This document shows positions 4,783 to 11,480 of a stretch of DNA of 11,480 nt, piece after piece. The DNA is from Balneolaceae bacterium (lineage in GTDB: Bacteria > Bacteroidota > Rhodothermia > Balneolales > Balneolaceae). The stretch is from positions 1 through 11,480 of the forward strand of contig PWFZ01000146.1 in assembly GCA_003555185.1 (NCBI GenBank), read 5' to 3'. The notes under the pieces are model-generated. The model was not told the origin of the DNA, ran no database searches, and saw only the letters and a list, made by a program, of their open reading frames with translations. The translations under genes and the position numbers were made by a program. How positions within the stretch are numbered: position 1 is the stretch's first letter; each line of letters starts with the position of its first letter.

Positions 4783-7700
4783 ATGAGCACAAAACGTTAC
4801 CTACAAATTTTCACTTCTGCCCTTTTTGGTATTTGCCTGATGATGAGCACAGCTTACGCTCAACAGACAGTTACCGGACAGGTGACAGATGTAAATAATG
4901 AGCCTCTTGTGGGCGCAACCGTAATAGTTTCAGGCACCGACCGTGGGGCTTCAACCGATGTAAATGGTGAATTTTCACTGCAAGCCTCTCCTGATGAGAC
5001 TTTGATAGTCCGATTCGTTGGGTATCAGAGTCAGGAGATCCTGGTTGGTGATCAAACTGAATTTAACATCACACTTAGAGTTGATGATCAACTTCTGGAT
5101 GATGTAGTTGTCATCGGATACGGTGTTCAGCAGCGGAGTGACCTTACCGGTTCAATAGCCAGCATATCCGGTGATCAGATTCAAAACCAACCCATTGCCA
5201 GCCTCGACGGAGCACTTCAGGGTCGGGCATCGGGAGTTTTTGTAAGTACACCTTCCGGTACTCCGGGCGCGGGAATAACCATGAATATTCGTGGGCAAAC
5301 GTCCATTTCAGGAAGTAGTGAGCCGCTTTATGTAATTGATGGCGTTCCTATTATCTCTGAAGATCTTTCAGGGTTATTTTCTGGCGGACAGGCAACGAAC
5401 TCACTTGCTGATTTGAATCCAAATGACATTGAGTCTATTGAGATTCTGAAAGATGCCTCCGCTACTGCTATTTATGGATCAAGAGGAGCAAATGGAGTCG
5501 TTTTGATTTCAACAAAACGTGGAGTTGCGGGTGAATCAACGATTGGGTTTAGCGCTTACACCGGTTTCCAGCAGGTAACCAATAAACTGGACATGCATTC
5601 ATCACAAGAATTCTTAGAGCTGATGAATGATGCTGCACGTCAGGATAACCGTGATCTTGGAACAAACTACTCCGATACACACGTATCTGATATCTGGGGT
5701 TTTGACCCCAACGATCCTGATCTGCAAAATACCGTTTGGTATGATGAGATTTTCCGGACCTCTCCTATTTCCAACTACGAGCTGAATGCATCCGGTGGTA
5801 CAGAAAACACACGTTACTTTACTTCGCTTTCATATTTCGATCAGGAAGGAACTCAGTTTGGAACAGGGTTTGAACGCATCAGTGGCCGAATAAACCTTGA
5901 CACGAAAATAAATGACTGGCTGGATTTCGGGACAAATCTTACCTTGAACCGAACTCTACAAGACCGTGTAATTAATGACAACTCTCTTTATGGCGTTGTA
6001 ATTAATACGCTTGCAGGTGACCCGTTAATGCCTGTTTATGAAGAAGATGGAAGCTATGCAGATCCGTTCAATTATTTTGGCTGGTGGATGCTTGACAACC
6101 CCCTACTCATTGCTAATGAATATCAACGATTCACAAACACAACTCGAGGTATAGGTACCATATTCGGTGTGGCCAACATCACCGATGAGTTAACCTTCCG
6201 GTCTTCACTCAACATTGACTATACAAGTCTTGAAGATGAGGCCTATACCCCGATCATTTCACGGGAATCTCAGAATGCGCAAAGAAACGGGTTCGGCAAC
6301 TTTGGAACCACTCAGGATTTTACATGGCTTGTTGAAAACTACCTGTCTTATGCCAACACATTCGGCGATCGCCACAATGTAAATGGTTTGGTAGGAACAT
6401 CTTTTCAGCAGTCTAACAGAGACTTCTCCTCGATTAATGCCCAGGGATTTCCAAGTGATCAATTCATCAAACTAAGCGTAGCTTCGCAGGTAACATCAGC
6501 TTCCACAGCTGGTACCAGCTGGGGTCTTGCATCCTACTTTTTCAGAGGTAACTACACATTTGACAACAGATATCTCTTTACCGTTACGGGCCGGGCAGAT
6601 GGCTCTTCACGGTTTGGTGAAAACTTCAGATATGGATTTTTCCCATCCGGTTCTTTTGCATGGAGGATGACAAATGAAAGCTTTATGCAGAATCAAACCA
6701 TCTTTTCTGAGCTTAAACCACGGATTAGTTACGGAATTACAGGCAACCAGGAAGGGATTGGAAACTTTGCCTCAAGAGGGCTCTTTGGCGTTTCCGACTA
6801 CCGTGCAACACCTAGCCTTGTTCCTACTCAACTTAGCAATGCCAACTTAACCTGGGAAAGCACAAAACAACTCGACATCGGAGTAGATATCGGCCTGTTT
6901 GATGACCGCATTAACATGAGCGCGGACTACTTTATAAAAAATACTGAAGACCTTTTGTTAAACAGACTTATCCCCGGGATTTCCGGTTTCTCCAGTGTAA
7001 CAGATAACATTGGGAGAGTGGAAAACAGAGGGTTTGAGTTTGATGTTCGTGGAGTTGTTTTAGCAGATTCAGATTTCTCCTGGACTTCAAGCTTCAATAT
7101 TTCTTTTATCCGGAATGAGGTTAAAGAACTCGAGGTGAACAATCAGGTTTTAAGTGATTCTCACATCCTTTCAGAAGGTCAGCCAATTGGCACTTTCTAT
7201 TTGATTGATCACGAAGGTGTAGATCCTGAAACAGGTAATATGCTTTGGATTGATGCAAATGATGACGGTGTAATTGATTCAGGTGACCGTATGATCGTAG
7301 GAAATGCACAACCTGACTTTTATGGTGGGTTTGGTAATTCTTTCTCCTATAGAGGTTTCGACATGAATGTATTATTCCAGTTCACATACGGAAACGACAT
7401 TTTCAACCATAGCCGTGCATCTTACGAAAATCTTGGCTGGAGCCGAATTGGAATTCCGGGAATATTTCCGCTTCCTGATGGCAACAACCACAGACTTGCA
7501 GATGACCGATGGATGGAGCCCGGTGATGTAACAGACATTCCAAGAGCCTCACTCACTAATCAAAACTGGAGAGAATACTCAACCAGATGGTTAGAAGATG
7601 GTTCCTACCTGCGATTAAAAACGTTAACTCTGGGTTATAATTTCTCCCCGGAATTCACACAGCGTTTAGGAATGAGAACACTTCGAATCTACACGCAAGG

Positions 7701-7845
7701 GCAAAACCTGTTAACGTTTACAAACTACACCGGCCTGGATCCTGAAGTTAATCAGAACGCCAGAAACCCACTCCTTGCAGGTTCCGACTTTGGTACCCTG
7801 CCGCAGTCGAGAACAATCTCCTTCGGCATCAACTTGGAATTTTAA
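4783..7845 (+). CDS. SusC/RagA-family TonB-dependent outer membrane transporter
   Basis: Outer membrane channel that imports a SusD-bound oligosaccharide or peptide, energised by TonB. A signal peptide (positive MSTKR, hydrophobic 8-20) ends with AYA, cleaved before Gln27. A carboxypeptidase-like regulatory beta-sandwich spans about 29-103 (VTGQVTDVNNEPLVGATV start). The TonB box/hinge DDVVVIGYG is at 106-114, followed by the plug. The SusC-specific signature from NPNDIESIEILKDASATAIY to STKRG covers 212-247. The remainder is beta-barrel and ends in the terminal strand SFGINLEF with a final Phe, as outer membrane barrels do. D824-A-N-D-D-G-V-I-D-S-G-D835 is an EF-hand-like acidic loop common in SusC proteins, possibly calcium-binding. 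At 1020 residues the length is typical. The susD gene starts 12 bases downstream, so the two form one transcription unit. The substrate cannot be read from the sequence. Confidence 0.95.
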   Translation: MSTKRYLQIFTSALFGICLMMSTAYAQQTVTGQVTDVNNEPLVGATVIVSGTDRGASTDVNGEFSLQASPDETLIVRFVGYQSQEILVGDQTEFNITLRVDDQLLDDVVVIGYGVQQRSDLTGSIASISGDQIQNQPIASLDGALQGRASGVFVSTPSGTPGAGITMNIRGQTSISGSSEPLYVIDGVPIISEDLSGLFSGGQATNSLADLNPNDIESIEILKDASATAIYGSRGANGVVLISTKRGVAGESTIGFSAYTGFQQVTNKLDMHSSQEFLELMNDAARQDNRDLGTNYSDTHVSDIWGFDPNDPDLQNTVWYDEIFRTSPISNYELNASGGTENTRYFTSLSYFDQEGTQFGTGFERISGRINLDTKINDWLDFGTNLTLNRTLQDRVINDNSLYGVVINTLAGDPLMPVYEEDGSYADPFNYFGWWMLDNPLLIANEYQRFTNTTRGIGTIFGVANITDELTFRSSLNIDYTSLEDEAYTPIISRESQNAQRNGFGNFGTTQDFTWLVENYLSYANTFGDRHNVNGLVGTSFQQSNRDFSSINAQGFPSDQFIKLSVASQVTSASTAGTSWGLASYFFRGNYTFDNRYLFTVTGRADGSSRFGENFRYGFFPSGSFAWRMTNESFMQNQTIFSELKPRISYGITGNQEGIGNFASRGLFGVSDYRATPSLVPTQLSNANLTWESTKQLDIGVDIGLFDDRINMSADYFIKNTEDLLLNRLIPGISGFSSVTDNIGRVENRGFEFDVRGVVLADSDFSWTSSFNISFIRNEVKELEVNNQVLSDSHILSEGQPIGTFYLIDHEGVDPETGNMLWIDANDDGVIDSGDRMIVGNAQPDFYGGFGNSFSYRGFDMNVLFQFTYGNDIFNHSRASYENLGWSRIGIPGIFPLPDGNNHRLADDRWMEPGDVTDIPRASLTNQNWREYSTRWLEDGSYLRLKTLTLGYNFSPEFTQRLGMRTLRIYTQGQNLLTFTNYTGLDPEVNQNARNPLLAGSDFGTLPQSRTISFGINLEF

Positions 7846-7857
7846 AAAACAGGAACC

Positions 7858-9213
7858 ATGAAAAAACTATCAATTACACTACTTTTTACAGCACTCTTCG
7901 TTGCGTTATCATCATGCGACGTTTTGGACACAGAACCGGAAACATCACTTGACCCAAGTGCTGCTTTGGTGGATGGAGCATCTGCTCAGGCCGTTCTTTT
8001 GGGAGCCTACTCAAGGATGCAGGTTGGCTCTTATTATGGTATAGAATACACACTGAACAATGATCTCATTGCTGATAACGCACGCTATCAGGGATTTTTC
8101 GACTCCCAGCTAGAGCTCGATTCAGGAAGTGTACCTATAAGTAATTTATGGATCGGAAATGCGTGGGTAAGTATTTACAGTGTTGTAAATATTGCCAATC
8201 AACTTATTGATGGCGTTCCCACTATAGATGATGAGACGTTTGCCACAAGAGATCGAGTTCTTGGCGAAGCACATGCCATTCGTGCGTTAGCTTACTTTGA
8301 TCTGCTTAGAGTCTTTGGTGAACATTTCGACACAGGTTCAAGTTATGGAATGCCCTTGCTGCTGGAGCCAATCGAAAATAATGACTTCAACCTTATACCT
8401 GACCTTGCCAGAAGTTCTGTAGCTGACACCTATAATCAAATCGTAAGCGACCTGGATACAGCACTTCAGCTTATGGGCGAAGGCTATGTAGATAACACAC
8501 AACTAAGCTACTGGTCTACACTTGCTCTCCGGGCACGGGTTAACCTTTACAGACAGGATTACGCCGCTGCTTTTGATGATGCTGACGAAGTTATAAATTC
8601 AGGGCCTGCTGTTCTGGAAGATGATCTCGATAATGTTTACCTGACTACAGGCACATCTTCAGAATCCATTTTCGATCTTGTGTTCAGCGACCAGGATCAA
8701 AGCGCTTACTACACATTTGCTTATCAGCGCGATGAGTACAACGTAGATCCATCACTGACAGAAGCCTTCGAAGATGGCGATGCCAGAAGGAACTACATTG
8801 AATTTGTAAGAGGAAGCGATAGGCCTGTAAAGTGGTCTGACCCTGATAATGCCAATAACGCTAAAATCTTACGACTCGCAGAAATGTATTTGATCCGATC
8901 GGAGGCAGCCGTTTATCGGGAAGCTACTCCTGCACCGGCTCTTGGAGCGGATGACATCAACGTTATTCGAAACCGTGCCGGCCTTGGAGATGCAGGACCA
9001 TTTACCACCGAAGAAGAATACATAGACGCCCTTTTACAGGAACGACGTATTGAACTGAATTACGAAGGACATCGATTCTTCGATCTCGTTCGTTATGACA
9101 GGGTTGGAGACGTATTGGGCAGAGATGATTTCCGGAAAGTTCTTCCTATACCAAGAGATGAGCTTTTAGCTTCTGATAATCTTGAGCAAAATCCAAACTA
9201 TCCTCTTCCTTAA
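7858..9213 (+). CDS. SusD/RagB-family substrate-binding surface lipoprotein
   Basis: Lid protein that sits on the SusC barrel at the cell surface and captures substrate. The signal peptide MKKLSITLLFTALFVALSSC ends in a lipobox with lipidated Cys20; the following DVLDTEPETS is the usual acidic linker. The alpha-helical TPR-like core includes RALAYFDLLRVFG at 142-154. The family's C-terminal signatures are present: LAEMYLIRSEA, then ERRIELNYEGHRFFDLVR at 395-412, and an IPRDEL..NLEQNPNY ending. At 451 residues it is a little shorter than most SusD proteins (480-600), suggesting compact loops over the binding site. It follows susC by 12 bases and is closed by a strong terminator. No glycoside hydrolase, sulfatase, peptidase or regulator is linked within the window, so a carbohydrate substrate is only the default guess. 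Confidence 0.95.
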   Translation: MKKLSITLLFTALFVALSSCDVLDTEPETSLDPSAALVDGASAQAVLLGAYSRMQVGSYYGIEYTLNNDLIADNARYQGFFDSQLELDSGSVPISNLWIGNAWVSIYSVVNIANQLIDGVPTIDDETFATRDRVLGEAHAIRALAYFDLLRVFGEHFDTGSSYGMPLLLEPIENNDFNLIPDLARSSVADTYNQIVSDLDTALQLMGEGYVDNTQLSYWSTLALRARVNLYRQDYAAAFDDADEVINSGPAVLEDDLDNVYLTTGTSSESIFDLVFSDQDQSAYYTFAYQRDEYNVDPSLTEAFEDGDARRNYIEFVRGSDRPVKWSDPDNANNAKILRLAEMYLIRSEAAVYREATPAPALGADDINVIRNRAGLGDAGPFTTEEEYIDALLQERRIELNYEGHRFFDLVRYDRVGDVLGRDDFRKVLPIPRDELLASDNLEQNPNYPLP

Positions 9214-9240
9214 CGAATAATACTTAGTTACATGTAATTG

Positions 9241-9276
9241 AACCCCACTTTGATTTTTTCGAAGCGGGGTTTTTTT
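9241..9276 (+). terminator. Intrinsic terminator after susCD
   Basis: AACCCC (9241-9246) pairs with GGGGTT (9266-9271). One A-C mismatch separates it from an inner stem CTTTGA (9248-9253) with TCGAAG (9259-9264) around a five-T loop. A run of seven T ends at 9276. It lies 27 bases after the susD stop, so it ends the susCD transcript and separates it from the next gene. Confidence 0.9.
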
Positions 9277-9313
9277 ATATTCCTCTAATTCAAAACATCA
9301 GATAAGTTCCATT

Positions 9314-10213
9314 ATGAAATCACATCTCTTTCTTCTTTTGATCGTTGCATTACCATTATTTGTTTCATGTTCCTCACAACCCCAGACTTTCGATGAGCTT
9401 ACATCAAACATTGAAGAATTCCTTGAAAATGAAGAAGGTACTTTTGCAGTGGCTTTTAAAGACCTGAATAATCCTGATAATGTATTTTATCTGAATGCCG
9501 ACACTCTATTCCACGCGGCCAGTACCATGAAAACTCCGGTAATGATTGAAGTATTCAAACGCATCGAAGCAGATCAGTTTTCTATTTACGACTCTATCAC
9601 CGTAAAAAATGAGTTCACAAGTATTGTTGATGGATCAACGTTTGAAATTGATATCCAGGATGATAGTGATGACCCCATTGAGCACATGGTTGGAGAAAAA
9701 GTGACACTGTACGATCTCGTTCACGCCATGATTACCTACAGCAGTAATATTGCTACAAACATTTTAATTGAAATGGTTGGTGCCGAAGAAACCACTCAAA
9801 CCATGAGAGATATGGGCGCCGAAAACATTCATGTACTTCGAGGTTTATATGATATGAAAGCGTTTGATCAAGGCCTGAGTAACCGTACCACAGCTCGTGA
9901 TCTTGCCATCATTTTTGAAAATCTTGCCCAACACAAGTATCTGACCCAAGAGTCCAACGAAATGATGATCGATATTTTAATGGATCAATATTATCTCGAC
10001 GTAATCCCCCGAAACCTGCCGGATAACTTAATCGTTGCTAATAAAACCGGATCAATATCCGGTGTGGAGCACGATTCAGCTATTGTATACCTACAGGATG
10101 GACGGTCGTATGTATTAATATTTCTATCAAAAGATCTCCCTGATGATGAACGCGGTCGCGAAATTGGTGCTTCTGTTTCTGAAATGATTTACGATTACTA
10201 CGTTGCAAACTAA
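9314..10213 (+). CDS. Class A beta-lactamase-fold serine hydrolase, lipoprotein
   Basis: Envelope protein of the penicillin-binding/beta-lactamase superfamily. A signal sequence ends in LFVSC with predicted lipidated Cys19, so it is probably anchored to a membrane. The active-site serine motif is S70-T-M-K73, the second motif S143-S-N145 (SxN), and the third K244-T-G246, in the order and spacing of class A enzymes. The omega loop is unusual. Between Arg176 and the T-T-A-R-D helix start at 192-196 there is no E-x-x-L-N, so the deacylating glutamate (Glu166 in Ambler numbering) is not recognisable. I infer that it may bind or slowly hydrolyse beta-lactams, or instead be a D,D-peptidase-like or other serine hydrolase, rather than an efficient beta-lactamase. 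It lies 37 bases behind the susCD terminator and so needs its own promoter, which I could not identify. The ATG at 9314 is well placed for the signal peptide. Confidence 0.85.
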   Translation: MKSHLFLLLIVALPLFVSCSSQPQTFDELTSNIEEFLENEEGTFAVAFKDLNNPDNVFYLNADTLFHAASTMKTPVMIEVFKRIEADQFSIYDSITVKNEFTSIVDGSTFEIDIQDDSDDPIEHMVGEKVTLYDLVHAMITYSSNIATNILIEMVGAEETTQTMRDMGAENIHVLRGLYDMKAFDQGLSNRTTARDLAIIFENLAQHKYLTQESNEMMIDILMDQYYLDVIPRNLPDNLIVANKTGSISGVEHDSAIVYLQDGRSYVLIFLSKDLPDDERGREIGASVSEMIYDYYVAN

Positions 10214-10228
10214 TGTTGAGCACGAACC

Positions 10229-10297
10229 AAAACCTGTCAGGTTTTGTATAACTTACATTCTGATTTTTAATGATTGAAAAGAGAAACCTGACAGGTT
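10229..10297. repeat. Inverted pair of CCTGTCAGG palindromes
   Basis: The first palindrome, AAAACCTG-T-CAGGTTTT, covers 10229-10245. The second, AACCTG-A-CAGGTT, covers 10285-10297. Each can fold on itself. In addition, 10231-10244 is a perfect 14-bp reverse complement of 10284-10297, so the pair can form one long hairpin with a 39-base loop. The motif resembles interspersed AACCTGACAGGTT repeats of Bacteroidota genomes (from memory). It lies between two genes and may double as a 3' end signal for the upstream one, since TTTT follows the first palindrome's stem. Confidence 0.75.
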
Positions 10298-10341
10298 CTA
10301 CCGATATAACATTAATATCTCCGAACCATACTATTTTTTGC

Positions 10342-10351
10342 TATTTTTGCA
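10342..10351 (+). promoter_or_regulatory. Bacteroidota -7 promoter element for the rhodanese gene
   Basis: TATTTTTGCA at 10342-10351 matches the extended -7 motif TAnnTTTGCA exactly. A start near 10356 would give a leader of about 44 bases before the ATG at 10400. No clear TTG lies at the -33 position, so the -7 match carries the call. Confidence 0.5.
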
Positions 10352-10399
10352 TTCAACAAACAAGCATTTAGCATTAGTACACCATAACCCCACTTGATT

Positions 10400-11284
10400 A
10401 TGCGCCTTTCCATACTGTCTATTTTAATACTGTTTACTCTATCAGCCTGCGGCGAAAAATCAACCCAGCTGGATAATTATCCAAACTCTCACTTGTTAAC
10501 CTCAGCTCAGGAATTGAATGAGCTCATACAGCAAAACAACATCTTTTTAATTGATGCCCGTGAAGAAGCAGACGGAGAAGTCATTCCGGGCGCCACGCAC
10601 TTTCCTGCAGTTTCATCGCTTATAGATCAGGAAAATCCGGTGGAGTTCTTTTTAATTGGTCCTGAAGCTTTTCAGGAATTAATGCAGGATATTGGCTTAA
10701 ATAATGATGACCGCGTCATTATTTATGATGAAGGTAATTCTCTTGCTGCTGCACGACTTTTTTATGCCATGGATTATTACGGCTTCTCTAACGCATCTGT
10801 ATTAAATGGTGGATTTGAGGGATGGTTGGCTGATGGCCTTCCCACCGAAAACGAACCTGTCACCCGGGAGCGCGGCAACTTTGCATTTGATGTTCAGGAG
10901 TTTCGATCCTGCGATTTCGAATATGTGATGGCAGCAGCCGGTTCAGATGACAAAATTATTTTTGATGCCAGATCAGCCGATGAGTACACCGGTGTAGACG
11001 AACGCGCTGAAAAAAGCGGTCATATTCCCAATGCTGTCAATTTAGAATGGAGCAAGGTTCTTGAGCAGGAAGGTGTGCCCTATTTTCAATCAGCGCAAAA
11101 TATTCAGGATCAATATACCGCATTAGGAATAACACCCGATAAAGAAGTCATTCCCCACTGCCACACCAACGTCCGCGGGTCACACGCCTACTTCACCCTT
11201 CGCCTTATGGGTTACGACTCTGTTCGCCCATACGAAGGCTCATGGGCAGAATATGGCAACAGAGAAGAAGCCATTGTTCAGTAA
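10400..11284 (+). CDS. Tandem-rhodanese sulfurtransferase lipoprotein
   Basis: Probable thiosulfate or 3-mercaptopyruvate sulfurtransferase-type protein carrying sulfur on a cysteine persulfide. It has 294 residues from ATG 10400. A frame extension to TTG 10394 would add two residues, but the ATG places the charged residue and hydrophobic core as expected. Signal sequence MRLSILSILILFTLSAC ends in a lipobox with Cys17, so the enzyme is exported and lipid-anchored, unlike the usual cytosolic members. The first rhodanese domain (about 30-140) has Asp110 where a catalytic Cys would be (IIYDEGNS) and ends with GGFEGW; it is non-catalytic, as usual in tandem enzymes. The second (about 165-290) starts at IIFDARSADEYTG, contains SGHIPNAVNLEW, and carries the active loop Cys254-H-T-N-V-R. 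The family has CRxGxR or CGSGVT loops, so the His and Asn here may shift substrate preference. The next gene starts 30 bases later and is probably co-transcribed. Confidence 0.88.
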   Translation: MRLSILSILILFTLSACGEKSTQLDNYPNSHLLTSAQELNELIQQNNIFLIDAREEADGEVIPGATHFPAVSSLIDQENPVEFFLIGPEAFQELMQDIGLNNDDRVIIYDEGNSLAAARLFYAMDYYGFSNASVLNGGFEGWLADGLPTENEPVTRERGNFAFDVQEFRSCDFEYVMAAAGSDDKIIFDARSADEYTGVDERAEKSGHIPNAVNLEWSKVLEQEGVPYFQSAQNIQDQYTALGITPDKEVIPHCHTNVRGSHAYFTLRLMGYDSVRPYEGSWAEYGNREEAIVQ

Positions 11285-11313
11285 TGTAATATTTCCACAA
11301 TTAATGCTCTGAT

Positions 11314-11480
11314 TTGAAAAATAAAGCAGCTCTATTTTCGGTTTTCTTATTACTGATGGGTTCACTGTTTATGGTGAATAATGCAGTCGCTCAAGAGATT
11401 GAAGATATTGATGGCGCATTTGAGGAGGCGAGGGAACTGGCATTTGATGGCAAATACAGAGCTTCTCGTCAATTAACCCG
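11314..11480 (+). CDS. Exported protein of unknown family, N-terminal fragment with TTG start
   Basis: The reading frame is open to the right edge of the window (55 codons). Starting at TTG 11314, the product begins MKNKAALFSVFLLLMGSLFM, a complete signal peptide with likely cleavage at AVA before Gln27. The mature start reads EIEDIDGAFEEARELAFDGK followed by YRASRQLTR. No ATG in this frame lies near the beginning. The internal ATG at 11356 would remove the positively charged N-terminus and half of the hydrophobic core, so TTG is the better choice. An ATG at 11304 is in another frame and stops after two codons. The A-F-x-x-A-R-x-L-A-x-x-G-K-Y-x-x-(A/S)-R pattern is that of a TPR helix pair. 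It recalls the N-terminus of YaiO-type outer membrane proteins, but 55 residues are too few to decide. It is probably in one operon with the rhodanese gene. Confidence 0.65.
   Translation, partial: MKNKAALFSVFLLLMGSLFMVNNAVAQEIEDIDGAFEEARELAFDGKYRASRQLT

Noticed and set aside
10394..10399. TTG at 10394 as the rhodanese start
   Set aside because: It only adds two residues; the ATG six bases later gives a normal lipoprotein signal sequence.

Overview
The window most likely comes from a member of the Bacteroidota/Balneolota group. Supporting signs are a SusC/SusD pair, several lipoproteins with Bacteroidota-style signal sequences, almost no Shine-Dalgarno sites, and promoter elements resembling the group's -7 motif TAnnTTTG. 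The genus cannot be named from the sequence alone. No phage, plasmid, transposase or CRISPR signature was seen.

Positions 1-205 hold the 5' end of a minus-strand, exported NfeD-like (ClpP-class) protease gene. It is divergent from everything that follows. Positions 418-4558 form an arginine biosynthesis cluster: ornithine carbamoyltransferase (argF), argininosuccinate synthase (argG) and argininosuccinate lyase (argH). These are the last three steps from ornithine to arginine. The two spacers inside the cluster are filled with palindromic, REP-like repeat DNA, and one repeat arm supplies the last codons and stop of argF.

The most notable element is the argF leader at 418-553. A 21-codon open reading frame carries five consecutive arginine codons (457-471). 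It is followed by a perfect 10-bp terminator hairpin with a 9-T tract (515-553). An alternative 15-bp antiterminator pairs 473-487 with 504-522, overlaps the leader stop codon and excludes the terminator. Together these have the architecture of a ribosome-mediated arginine attenuator: arginine-starved ribosomes would stall on the Arg codons and allow transcription into argF.

Positions 4783-9213 hold a SusC-type TonB-dependent transporter and its SusD-type surface lipoprotein, 12 bases apart, closed by a strong terminator at 9241-9276. A LacI-family-like operator and a promoter candidate lie in the 224-base spacer upstream. No glycoside hydrolase or sensor gene is visible, so the substrate is unknown.

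Positions 9314-11480 hold a class A beta-lactamase-fold lipoprotein, a pair of inverted palindromes, a tandem-rhodanese lipoprotein with a good promoter element, and the beginning of an exported protein that probably starts at TTG. All of these are envelope proteins.
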